Source: Candidatus Latescibacterota bacterium
GTDB taxonomy: Bacteria; Latescibacterota; UBA2968; GCA-2709665
Length of the DNA stretch: 58,999 nucleotides
Assembly (NCBI GenBank): GCA_021295655.1
Contig: JAGWBX010000052.1
Span: 47,644-106,642, forward strand
Direction: 5' to 3'
Shown here: one piece after another, positions 1-7,302 of the stretch
Layout: every line of letters begins with the position of its first letter
How positions within the stretch are numbered: position 1 is the first letter of the stretch
Translations under genes and position numbers: made by a program
The notes under the pieces: generated by a model
Told to the model about the DNA's origin: nothing
Seen by the model: the letters and a program-made list of their open reading frames with translations, nothing else
Database searches by the model: none

Positions 1-302
1 CTGCCTTCCTTGAACTCTTGGCCTTTCTTCCTAGCGACAACATAACTGGATTCCGCCGCCATTCGCCTCGCAAGAATATTTGCAGAGTGACCGACCAATT
101 CATAAGGGCATGAGGCCTTTTCCAGGTACTTACAAACTCTCGTTACCAGATCGCCGACATTGTGATCGGGTCCGAGAAATCGCATCTCGTCGTGATCATA
201 TGAAAATCCCCAGAACGCCAATTGGCTGGCGTGTCGCGGAGCAAGGTCGTTCAAGTCACAATCAAGGACTAGCCTATCATTCTCTGCGTTGATCCGAATC
301 AC
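1..302 (-). CDS. N-terminal part of an unrecognised protein, GTG start, cut by the window edge
   Basis: Reading the minus strand from a GTG at 302 gives 100 uninterrupted codons to base 1, beginning V-I-R-I-N-A-E-N. The GTG overlaps the TGA stop of the ParB-like gene by four bases (GTGA at 299-302), which is typical of translational coupling in one operon. The visible stretch is acidic and mixed alpha/beta in look, with no signal peptide and no motif I recognise. Its base composition matches the ParB-like gene and is AT-richer than the rest of the window, so both probably arrived together. Since it follows a ParB-like protein in an island-like segment, a helicase, nuclease or other defence or plasmid component is possible, but the visible part does not show this. 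Confidence 0.75.
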   Translation of the reverse strand, partial: MIRINAENDRLVLDCDLNDLAPRHASQLAFWGFSYDHDEMRFLGPDHNVGDLVTRVCKYLEKASCPYELVGHSANILARRMAAESSYVVARKKGQEFKEG

Positions 303-1702
303 GATTTCTTTCTCGTTAATTTCTTTAGCATCTTTTTGAAGTGGTATATGTCAGACTCTAGTGATTGTGCCCTTGAAATAATGGATACGACAATTTTGCG
401 GGCAGTATCCAAGTCATTTATGTCAATGGCGGTAAGATCCATGTTTTTATGATTTAGCTTTTTGCAGGCATCCTGTAACAGATCTATGGGTGTTTCTCGC
501 TCCTTCAGACTCTCGTGACTTAGCGACGCCTTCTTTACATTGTATGTGATAGTTTCGATGTTTTTGGCGGCCCATTTGGCGTCGATAGATTCTATAGGCA
601 GTTCCTTTCCGTCTGGATCAATTAGCTCTTCGGGCGGAAGAACCGGCGCTACTTTCTCCGCAATCAACTTGATCGCGCGTTTACCCTCATCCGTGCGGCA
701 ATATTTATGCAGATTCCGCATAATCGAGTGAACCTTGGGCATATCGGGAACTGCTCGCAGCCGAATGATGTCAAAGGCAGCTTCCTCAAGGTCACCAATC
801 TCGTCGTCCTCGATTCCTATCTCAATTCGACGCTTCGGACTTTTAAAGTAGCTGTTAAATGTGTTGCTATAATCCAAGAACGCTTGCCAACGTCCATCTG
901 GGTCCGCAACACCCTTTGATACAGTACGATAAAGCCCCTCACGTCTGAATTGTTGAAGATAGCGGTCGACACACTCAAGAGGATCCAAGTAATCCCTTTT
1001 ACAGCGATCCACTGCCTTCTTAAGTTCCTTGCTTGTAGCCCCCACATGAGCGGGGTCGTCTGCTAATTGTTCCTCGATAGTAAATCCGAGGTCCATCTTT
1101 CGCTTTATTGACAATGCCCGATCAAAGCCGTAGTACTCTGACTTCCCATCGCTCTGCAGTTGGTATCGATTTTCGATCTTTTCTATCTCTAACAGCGTCG
1201 GCGGTCCCCCAATGTCGCCCTGGCCAGGTAGGATGACAACCTTCATATATTGGTATCTCTGATCGTTTGGATTCTCCTTGCGAAGTCCATCCATCACCAT
1301 CTTGCGCCGATTCCCGTTTATCAAGAATCCGTCGCAGGTAATGATTGCAGGTTGTTGTTGTCCTGTATGTGCGATTGCCTTACGTAGTACTCCTGTACGC
1401 TCCGGGTCCTTCTTCTCGAGGAAATCTCTAAGTATACCTTGAGCGTGGTCATCTTTTTCGTCAAGCGGACCGATGTTGCGTTCGTAGTCAAGTACGTCCG
1501 AGGCGATCCGTCCGTTGTCCTTTCGGTACCGTAGAAGATCGATTGGCACTTGCCAGACTTCTCTTTCAAACCCGCCAAGCATATCATCACGGAAATTGAT
1601 GACCTCCTTGGTTGGTTTAGCGGTCTGACTTCGCCGATCCATTATTTCCTCAGCGAAATCTTCAATTATCTGGCGCGTAACTTCCTTAGTTATCCGTGCC
1701 AT
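299..1702 (-). CDS. ParB-like (ParB/sulfiredoxin-fold) domain protein
   Basis: This 467-residue soluble protein has an N-terminal segment resembling the ParB/Srx fold: a WQVPIDLLRYRKDNGRI strand-helix near residues 50-66 and the signature DGFLINGNRR at 124-133, equivalent to the G-x-R-R box of ParB-type CTPase/nuclease domains. The remaining ~300 residues are helical, charged and end in a lysine-rich tail, without a family I can name. The start is supported by an AAAGGGAG ribosome binding site at 1708-1715. It is too long and lacks the usual HTH arrangement for a chromosomal partition ParB, and no parA is adjacent. Stand-alone ParB-fold proteins of this kind often sit in mobile or defence islands. 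The partner gene overlaps its stop codon. Function beyond the fold is unknown. Confidence 0.75.
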   Translation of the reverse strand: MARITKEVTRQIIEDFAEEIMDRRSQTAKPTKEVINFRDDMLGGFEREVWQVPIDLLRYRKDNGRIASDVLDYERNIGPLDEKDDHAQGILRDFLEKKDPERTGVLRKAIAHTGQQQPAIITCDGFLINGNRRKMVMDGLRKENPNDQRYQYMKVVILPGQGDIGGPPTLLEIEKIENRYQLQSDGKSEYYGFDRALSIKRKMDLGFTIEEQLADDPAHVGATSKELKKAVDRCKRDYLDPLECVDRYLQQFRREGLYRTVSKGVADPDGRWQAFLDYSNTFNSYFKSPKRRIEIGIEDDEIGDLEEAAFDIIRLRAVPDMPKVHSIMRNLHKYCRTDEGKRAIKLIAEKVAPVLPPEELIDPDGKELPIESIDAKWAAKNIETITYNVKKASLSHESLKERETPIDLLQDACKKLNHKNMDLTAIDINDLDTARKIVVSIISRAQSLESDIYHFKKMLKKLTRKKS

Positions 1703-1802
1703 AGTTGCTCCCTTTCACTATTGGATCGGATCCGGAACCACGATAGATGAATCAGTTCCTACCAAATAGTGATTTCTGTGGACATTGCACCCGTTGTTTT
1801 AC

Positions 1803-2930
1803 TCAGTCCTTCACGACCCGGGTGTGCGTATACTGGTTTGAGTAGTTTCTCATGTTTCCCGTGGCGTAGACCTGTTTGATAGCGGTAGCCGGGAGCCAAT
1901 GGATAAACCAGTTGTTGTAGACTTCGCAGATATCCTGTGGTATGCCCCGGATGACCACCGCCTCCACGTCGACGGCGAGAAACGTGTTGTGGTGGATGAG
2001 AATAAGATTTCCGGCAATGTCCGTTCCGTCTTCGCGGTCTCTGCCGCCGTGCATGTCGAAGCTGTGGCTGTTGGCATTCTCCAGAACCATGTTGTATCTG
2101 GCCTCGTAGCTGGTATTCGGCCTGCCCGTGCCGGCAATGTGGTGCCGGCACCAGTCGAACAGGTTGGCTTCGATGAGCGCTTCGGAATTGTCCATCACCA
2201 CGCCGTAGCCGAGACCGTGGCGCTGGTTGTGGTGGATATAGTTGTGGTGGATGTGGTTGTCCGTCGAATTCCTCCGGAGGAAAATTGCACCGTGGCTCCA
2301 GCCCCATAGTTCGCAATTGTCCACTTTCAGCCTCGGTTCGAAGGTCTCGATGGCCCTGGAGTTCGGTATGCTGTAGAACCGCCCTTCCGACAGGAGCTGT
2401 GTCATCTGTTCGGTGCGTCTCATCGAGTCCGGTCCCTCCAGCCTGAGGCCGGTCAGACGAACGTCCGGGCCGGCGGCGACAAACAACGGGGCCGTATCCA
2501 ACTGTTCCGAGAAAATAAGGCCTCCATCGGAATCGGGCTTACCCCGGCCGCTCGCCAGCGTGACGCCCGCCCGGATCTCGACGTCCGTGTCGCCGGTCAG
2601 GTCCACCCTCGCGGTATCCGCCACGTAGACCACCTGCCCCCCCGTCGCTTTATCCAGGGCATCCAGAAGTTCCGCACGATTTGAAACGAGATAGTCGTAT
2701 TCCTCAATCAGTTGATCGTATCCCTCGCCGCCGCCGATGGGATTGCCGGTGGGGTTCGAGTCCGCCCCGAACTTGTCGTCGGAAAGCAGCGCGCGGTTAC
2801 TCAGGTCCCGGCCGCCCGTCGGTTCGGTAGGCTGCGGTTCGGGCGCAGGGGGGGTTTCCTTGCCACCGCAGGACGCGACAAAAAACAGCACGGCGAAACA
2901 GGTTAACATTCTGTATGAGGTCGTTTTCAT
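1803..2930 (-). CDS. Lipoprotein with right-handed parallel beta-helix domain, copy 1
   Basis: I chose the ATG at 2930 because it puts a lipoprotein signal at the N-terminus: MKTTSYRML, a hydrophobic core, then lipobox V-A-S-C with the lipidated cysteine at residue 21, followed by a Pro/Glu-rich linker. An upstream ATG at 2948 would add six residues. The remainder (about 375 residues in all) shows short strand-turn units rich in Asn, His and Gly, such as NSTDNHIHHNYIHHNQRHG and ANLFDWCRHHIAGTG, typical of Pectate_lyase_3/Beta_helix proteins that bind or cleave acidic polysaccharides. Histidine clusters could be metal or substrate ligands. It is probably anchored in the outer membrane. A near-identical but broken copy lies immediately upstream (2986-4119), so this is the functional member of a tandem duplication. 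Lyase activity is inferred from the fold only. Confidence 0.85.
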   Translation of the reverse strand: MKTTSYRMLTCFAVLFFVASCGGKETPPAPEPQPTEPTGGRDLSNRALLSDDKFGADSNPTGNPIGGGEGYDQLIEEYDYLVSNRAELLDALDKATGGQVVYVADTARVDLTGDTDVEIRAGVTLASGRGKPDSDGGLIFSEQLDTAPLFVAAGPDVRLTGLRLEGPDSMRRTEQMTQLLSEGRFYSIPNSRAIETFEPRLKVDNCELWGWSHGAIFLRRNSTDNHIHHNYIHHNQRHGLGYGVVMDNSEALIEANLFDWCRHHIAGTGRPNTSYEARYNMVLENANSHSFDMHGGRDREDGTDIAGNLILIHHNTFLAVDVEAVVIRGIPQDICEVYNNWFIHWLPATAIKQVYATGNMRNYSNQYTHTRVVKD

Positions 2931-2985
2931 CAACACCTCGTGTACCATCGCGTATCACTTCAACAGGTCGTCCCTCGCGTTTTTC

Positions 2986-4119
2986 TCAGTCCTTGACGAC
3001 CCGATCGTTGGTGTACTGGTTTGAGTAGTGCCGCACGTTTCCCTTGGCGTAGACCTGTTTGACGGCAACGCCCGGGACAGAGTGGATAAACCAGTTGTTG
3101 TAGATGTCGCAGTATTCCTCGGGAACGCCCCGGATGACGACGGCCTCCACGTCCACGGCCAGAAACGTGTTGTGATGAATGCGGATTACGGTGCCGGCGA
3201 CGTCCGTACCGTCGTCCCGGTCCCTGCCGCCGTGCATATCGAAACTGTGGCTGTTGGCGTTTTCCAGGACCAGGTTGTAGCGGGCCTCGTAGCTCGTGCC
3301 GGGACTGCCCGTACCGGCGACGTGGTGCCGGCACCAGTCGAACAGGTTGGCTTCGATCAGCGCTTCCGACCTGTCCATGACCACGCCGTATCCCAGACCG
3401 TGGCGCTGGTTGTGGTGGAAATAGTTGTGGTGAATGTGGTTGTCCGTGGAATTCGCCCTCAGAAAAATCGCGCCGTGACTCCACCCCCAGAGTTCGCAGT
3501 TGTCCACTTCCAGCCGAGGTTCGAAGGTCTCGATTCCCCGGGAGACGGGGATGCTGTAATACCGGCCTTCCGACAGGAGTTGCGTCAACTGCTCCGTGCG
3601 TCTCATCGAGTCCGGGCCCTCCAGCCTCAGGCCGGTAACGCGCACGTTGGGACCGGTGACTACAAAGAGCGGAGTCGTCTCCAGTTAAGTAGAAAAGACA
3701 AGCCCTCCCTGGGAATCCGGCTTGCCCCTTCCGCTTGCCAGCGTCACGCCGGCGCCGATCTCGATTTTCTGGTCGCCCGAAAGGTCCACCCTTGCGGTGT
3801 CCGCCAGATAGACCACCTGACCCTCGGTTGCCTGCTTGAGCGCGTTGAGAAGCTCCGCCCGGCTGGTGACGAAATAGTCGTATTCCTCGACGAGTTGATC
3901 ATATCCGTCACCCCCGCCGATGGGATTGCCCGTGGGGTTCGAGTCGGCGCCGAACGTGCTGTCCGACAGCAGGGGTCTGGGCTGCCGGGGGGTGTTATCC
4001 GTGGTCTCGGCGGGCGCCGGCTCCGGCGCAGGGGCGGCGGGTCTTTCTTTTTCTCCGCAGGCCGCAAGAAAAAGCAGCACCGCGAAACAGGGAATCAGTT
4101 TGTAAAAGGTCGTTGTCAT
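2986..4119 (-). pseudogene. Lipoprotein with parallel beta-helix, copy 2, interrupted by an in-frame stop
   Basis: From ATG 4119 the product starts with a lipoprotein signal (lipobox L-A-A-C, Cys21) and follows copy 1 closely through GADSNPTGNPIGGG, the GKPDS motif and GGLVFS. A TAA at 3685-3687 then ends translation after 144 residues. Reading straight through in the same frame restores the copy 1 alignment (LETTPLFVVTGPNVRVTGLRLEG) to the end at 2986, so this is a nonsense change and not a frameshift. Copy 1 has Glu-Gln where this copy has Thr-stop. The downstream part could start again at ATG 3645 but would lack a signal peptide. Options are a young pseudogene, an assembly error or stop-codon readthrough. 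Divergence from copy 1 is scattered and largely conservative, so decay looks recent. Confidence 0.85.
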
Positions 4120-4193
4120 TAGCAGAACCGATCTTGAGAACATCACTTGCACAAGAACACAGAGACACAAAGAAAAACAATCAACCGCAAGGC

Positions 4194-4214
4194 GGGCAAC
4201 CACAAGGGTTGCCC
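4194..4214. repeat. Short inverted repeat (REP-like hairpin)
   Basis: GGGCAACC is followed after a five-base loop by GGTTGCCC, forming an eight-base perfect stem. No U-run follows on either strand, so it is not an obvious terminator. Intergenic hairpins of this form commonly occur as dispersed REP-like sequences, but only one copy was noticed in this window. Confidence 0.55.
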
Positions 4215-4413
4215 CTGCAAACCCGGATGCGCGAGAAACAAAAAAAGGGTCAAAAAACCGGATACAACATCCACGTCTCCCCAGATTCCCTGCCTACGGC
4301 GTGTTCCTTAAAACCGGGAAGACTAAGACGGGAGAGGGTAGAGATGACCTGCCTTGTGGGGTTTCTTTTCGTGCCGGAGGCAAGAAGGAATAACATACCG
4401 GGTAAGGATATCT

Positions 4414-4441
4414 TCTCCCGTCTTACGTCTCCCGTCTTACG
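4414..4441. repeat. 14-base unit in two exact tandem copies
   Basis: The unit TCTCCCGTCTTACG occurs twice head to tail (4414-4427 and 4428-4441). About 100 bases earlier, near 4320-4336, lies a related inverted segment containing AAGACGGGAGA, so the region could fold into a long imperfect hairpin. It has no gene on it and looks like a decayed or REP-type repeat. Confidence 0.7.
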
Positions 4442-4508
4442 GATTCAGGAAGTGAAATGCGAAAGACAGCCTCGCAACGCGCAGATGGTGACCCAATCGG
4501 GATCATAT

Positions 4509-5879
4509 CTAATACAGATCTTCCCTTGTCGTTATCGGACACCACCGGGCCGTGTTGAGATGGTCCAGCAGGACATTGAGCGCATCGGGCGTGCCGATAT
4601 ATTGAAGGGCCACCGCGGCGTGCCCGGAGACGTACCGGTTCTCGTCCTGCAGGGCCTCGCTCAGCGCCGGGATGGCCGATTCAGCGTCTTCTCCGAATCG
4701 CGCAAGGGAATACGCCGCGTTGTAACGCACCTGGCCGTCGTCGTCCTTCAACGCGTTGGCCAGCGCGGGGACGGCCTCGTCCGGTTTGCCGGCGATGGTA
4801 CCCAGGGCTTCGGCCGCGTGGTGGCGTACCCATTCCGACGGATCGTTCAACGCTTTCGCGATCGCGGATACCGCATCGGCGGCGGCCGGACCCGCGTCGC
4901 CCAGCGCGAAGGCGGCATGGCCGCGCACTTTCTCATCGTCATCTCCAAGCGCAGACACGAGTTCCGCGACAGCGGGCTCTCCCACTGCGCCAAGCGCATA
5001 GGCGGCGTTCAGTTTTACGCCGTCGTCCTCGGCCTGAAGGGCCCGGCAAAGCGGGCCGACGGCCCGCTCTCCGGTTGCGGCCAGTTCATAAGCCGCGTTG
5101 AGCCGGGCGTGTTCGTCGCCGTCGTGGAGCGTCCGGGAGAGCCCGTCCACATTGCCGGCGTGTCCGTTGGCGTTCGAACCGCGAGACCATTCCCAGATGC
5201 TGTTCCAGACAAACGGGTGCCTGTTGCCCGCGTCCGCGTGGCGCCAGGCCTCGTCGGTGTGGTTCCACTCCGGTTGCGTGGGCTCGGACATGCGGGTAAA
5301 CTGGAATTTCATCATATACCGTCTCATGTCCACCTGGTTGGGCATGGCCCGATGCCAGATGTCGAAGTGGACGATTGCGATCGTACCCGCTTCGCCGCAC
5401 ACGGAAACGCCGGCATCGTCCGGATTCTCAAGACGGTCCATGTAGCAATGCGTCTGAGGAATGACCCCCGTTGGACCGTTGATCAATTCCACGTCCTGGG
5501 GATAATAGAAGGCCATTGCCCACCGATTGCGGTGATAACGCAGCTTATAGTAACCCCAGTAGCTGTCTTTGTGCCATCCACCGCCCGGGCCGTTGGGCTT
5601 GTTGAAATGGCAGTGACGGTGGATGTGCATGGCATGGTCGCGCCCGAGGATGGACGAAAAGGCGCCGTGGACTTCGGGCTGATCGAAAACGGTCTGGATT
5701 TCGGGAATGCGGGGAAGGACGTTGTTGCCGGGGTTGCCTTCCTTCAGGAAGACTTCGTCGGTCTTCCTGTAGATTTCTTCGTGGAACTCGGGCGGGAGGT
5801 CCACCTTGATTGTGATGAACCCATTCGCAATGAATTCCTGCATATTCCGGTCGTCGAGGAGGTATTTCGGGTCCGGCAT
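4509..5879 (-). CDS. Phytanoyl-CoA dioxygenase-like protein fused to HEAT repeats
   Basis: I start at ATG 5879 (MPDPKYLLDD); upstream in-frame codons are low-complexity and not protein-like. Residues 1-250 are a PhyH-type Fe(II)/2-oxoglutarate oxygenase: GGGWHKDSYWG gives the HxD pair His103/Asp105, HFDIWHRAMP gives the distal His176, and Arg186/187 are placed to bind 2-oxoglutarate. Residues ~260-440 are HEAT/PBS-lyase-type repeats with the recurring pattern of AAxALGxxGxxAVxxL spaced about 31-35 residues. No signal peptide is seen, so it is probably cytoplasmic. The HEAT part may dock a protein or carrier-bound substrate; the substrate is unknown. It stands divergent from the ECF sigma gene. 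Confidence 0.88.
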   Translation of the reverse strand: MPDPKYLLDDRNMQEFIANGFITIKVDLPPEFHEEIYRKTDEVFLKEGNPGNNVLPRIPEIQTVFDQPEVHGAFSSILGRDHAMHIHRHCHFNKPNGPGGGWHKDSYWGYYKLRYHRNRWAMAFYYPQDVELINGPTGVIPQTHCYMDRLENPDDAGVSVCGEAGTIAIVHFDIWHRAMPNQVDMRRYMMKFQFTRMSEPTQPEWNHTDEAWRHADAGNRHPFVWNSIWEWSRGSNANGHAGNVDGLSRTLHDGDEHARLNAAYELAATGERAVGPLCRALQAEDDGVKLNAAYALGAVGEPAVAELVSALGDDDEKVRGHAAFALGDAGPAAADAVSAIAKALNDPSEWVRHHAAEALGTIAGKPDEAVPALANALKDDDGQVRYNAAYSLARFGEDAESAIPALSEALQDENRYVSGHAAVALQYIGTPDALNVLLDHLNTARWCPITTREDLY

Positions 5880-6245
5880 AGCGCAAGTCTCCGTGAAAAT
5901 GGTGGGCAGGGCCGGCGGGATCCTGATTTTTTCGCGCCGCAGTAATGAAAAATTAGGGACATGGACCTGACGCGTCAAGGGTTTATTCGGCGGCGGGCAG
6001 CGGGCTTCCGACCGGTGCGCAAAATCGGCACGACGCCTGATCTTTTTCGGCAAAAACTGTTGCTTTTTCCAGTGATCTGGCGAATTTATAGTGAACCTGT
6101 TGGACAAAAGCCGTGTCATTCAGGGTGTGAGCCAGGGTATACAACGCTTCTTCTGCCGATTCCGGGTAAAAAAGTGTTATCGGTAAACCTTCACGAGCAT
6201 TTCAAGATAGCGATACATCAGCACGTCAATGCGCCGGAGTCCGCC
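5880..6245. other. Divergent promoter region between PhyH-HEAT and sigma factor genes
   Basis: This 366-base stretch separates two outward-reading genes and must contain both promoters. It includes several T- and A-rich runs around 6050-6100 and 6168-6190. I could not fix a convincing -35/-10 pair by eye. Open reading frames running through it on both strands are in-frame upstream extensions of the two flanking genes with no coding look of their own. Confidence 0.5.
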
Positions 6246-6809
6246 ATGCCCCAGGAACGGGTCCTGATCCAGCAGTGTCTATCGGGAAATCAGGACGCGT
6301 ACCGGCGGTTGATCGAACCCCACCAGGACTTCGTGTTTCGCGTTGCCCTCTCTGTTCTGGGCAACGGGGAAGAGGCGGAGGAAGCGGCCCAGGATGCGTT
6401 TGTCCGCGCTTACAGGGGGCTGGGTTCGTTTTCCGGGAAGGTTCCGTTTCAGGCGTGGATGTACCGTATTGCGGTTCGGACGGCACTGAACGTGCGCAGG
6501 CGACGGCGTCTGTTCGAGCGTCTGGCGCCACCCGCCTGGTTCGCTGGACTGGCTTCGCCGGAGACGGAAGCGCCCGACGTTCGGTTTGCGAAAAAAGACG
6601 CGCGAATTCGCCTGCGTGCGATCATCGACCGTTTGCCGGCAAAACTCCACGAGGTTGTCGTGTTGACCTACATGCAGGAACTTGCCTGCGGTGAGATTTC
6701 GGCAATCCTCAACATCCCTGAAGGAACTGTAAAGTCCCGGCTTTACCGGGCGCGGGAAAAGCTGCAGAAACAGATCGAGAAACAGGGCCTGGCGCACTGG
6801 CCGAAATGA
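6246..6809 (+). CDS. ECF-type RNA polymerase sigma factor
   Basis: The 187-residue product has the two-domain layout of extracytoplasmic-function sigma factors. Region 2 spans roughly residues 10-90, with the core-binding AEEAAQDAFVRAYRGLGSF helix and the -10-recognising FQAWMYRIAVRTALN helix. Region 4 spans about 120-175, with LNIPEGTVKSRLYRAREKL as the -35 recognition helix-turn-helix. I placed the start at ATG 6246 because a GGAG at 6236-6239 lies six bases upstream and because the family starts here; the longer frame from 5961 reads non-protein-like sequence. The stop overlaps the anti-sigma start by ATGA (6806-6809). It presumably directs RNA polymerase to envelope-related genes, at least the operon that follows. 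Confidence 0.95.
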   Translation: MPQERVLIQQCLSGNQDAYRRLIEPHQDFVFRVALSVLGNGEEAEEAAQDAFVRAYRGLGSFSGKVPFQAWMYRIAVRTALNVRRRRRLFERLAPPAWFAGLASPETEAPDVRFAKKDARIRLRAIIDRLPAKLHEVVVLTYMQELACGEISAILNIPEGTVKSRLYRAREKLQKQIEKQGLAHWPK

Positions 6810-7297
6810 GAAAGGGCTGCAACATGTTGAATCTGGAATGTCGCGAGACTAAAAGACAGATGCACGGCTACCTGGACGGCGAATTATCGCCGGATGAGGA
6901 GGAAGCGATGCGGGCTCACCTGGCGTGGTGTGCGGATTGCGCGCCGGCGTTCGAGCGGCTGCGCAAAAACGAGGACGCGGTCCGGAGTTATTATGCGGCG
7001 ACCGTCGCGAACGAAACGGCCCCGGCCGGGTTCTGGGATGGATTGTCGGAACGGCTGCCCGCGCGGCCGGGGCGCATTCGATGGCGCCCGTCGGACCTGG
7101 TCGACAGAATACCCCGCAGGGTGCTTGCGCCCGCAGCCGTGGTTGCGGTGTTGATGCTCGCGGTCTGGGGAATGGAGGTGTATGAAACGGCCGTACCGGC
7201 GGGGAACCGAAGATCGGCGCCGGTGCGGAAGGAACTGGCACAGATCAAGGCGTCAATCCTGGACATGGAAGCCGAACTGGAGCAACAGTGGAGATAA
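6806..7297 (+). CDS. Zinc-finger transmembrane anti-sigma factor
   Basis: The N-terminal ~50 residues match the putative zinc-finger (anti-sigma, ZAS) domain: CRETKRQMHGYLDGELSPDE followed by HLAWCADC, with His38, Cys42 and Cys45 in the H-x3-C-x2-C arrangement. A hydrophobic helix near residues 107-124 (LAPAAVVAVLMLAVWG) crosses the inner membrane, leaving a short periplasmic tail with a heptad-like helix. It would hold the upstream ECF factor at the membrane until a signal triggers release. Translation may begin in the ATGA overlap at 6806 or at ATG 6824; both keep the domain. At 163 residues it is short for the family, and its periplasmic tail is probably too small to be an enzyme or a large sensor. 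Confidence 0.92.
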   Translation: MRKGCNMLNLECRETKRQMHGYLDGELSPDEEEAMRAHLAWCADCAPAFERLRKNEDAVRSYYAATVANETAPAGFWDGLSERLPARPGRIRWRPSDLVDRIPRRVLAPAAVVAVLMLAVWGMEVYETAVPAGNRRSAPVRKELAQIKASILDMEAELEQQWR

Positions 7298-7302
7298 CGT
7301 CT

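Larger units (their letters stand above)
4120..4508. other. Non-coding spacer with small repeats between PhyH-HEAT and beta-helix genes
   Basis: I see no credible gene in this 389-base stretch. It holds a GGGCAACC/GGTTGCCC inverted repeat at 4194-4214, A-rich runs, and a 14-base tandem duplication at 4414-4441. It should also contain the promoter of the beta-helix copy 2 gene and the 3' region of the PhyH-HEAT gene. The long plus-strand open frame crossing it is an antisense shadow. Confidence 0.6.

Noticed and set aside
80..292. Plus-strand 70-codon open frame at the left edge
   Set aside because: It lies antisense to a better-supported minus-strand frame that runs the whole way to the edge and overlaps the ParB-like stop; its product has no protein-like pattern.
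3645..3687. Frameshift in beta-helix copy 2
   Set aside because: The codons before and after TAA are in the same frame, so it is a simple nonsense change.
3028..4122. Long plus-strand open frame opposite the beta-helix copy 2
   Set aside because: It is the antisense shadow of a Val/Asn/His-rich coding strand; the minus strand matches copy 1 and encodes a lipoprotein signal.
4113..5945. 610-codon plus-strand open frame opposite PhyH-HEAT
   Set aside because: GC-rich antisense shadow; the minus strand shows catalytic residues and HEAT repeats.
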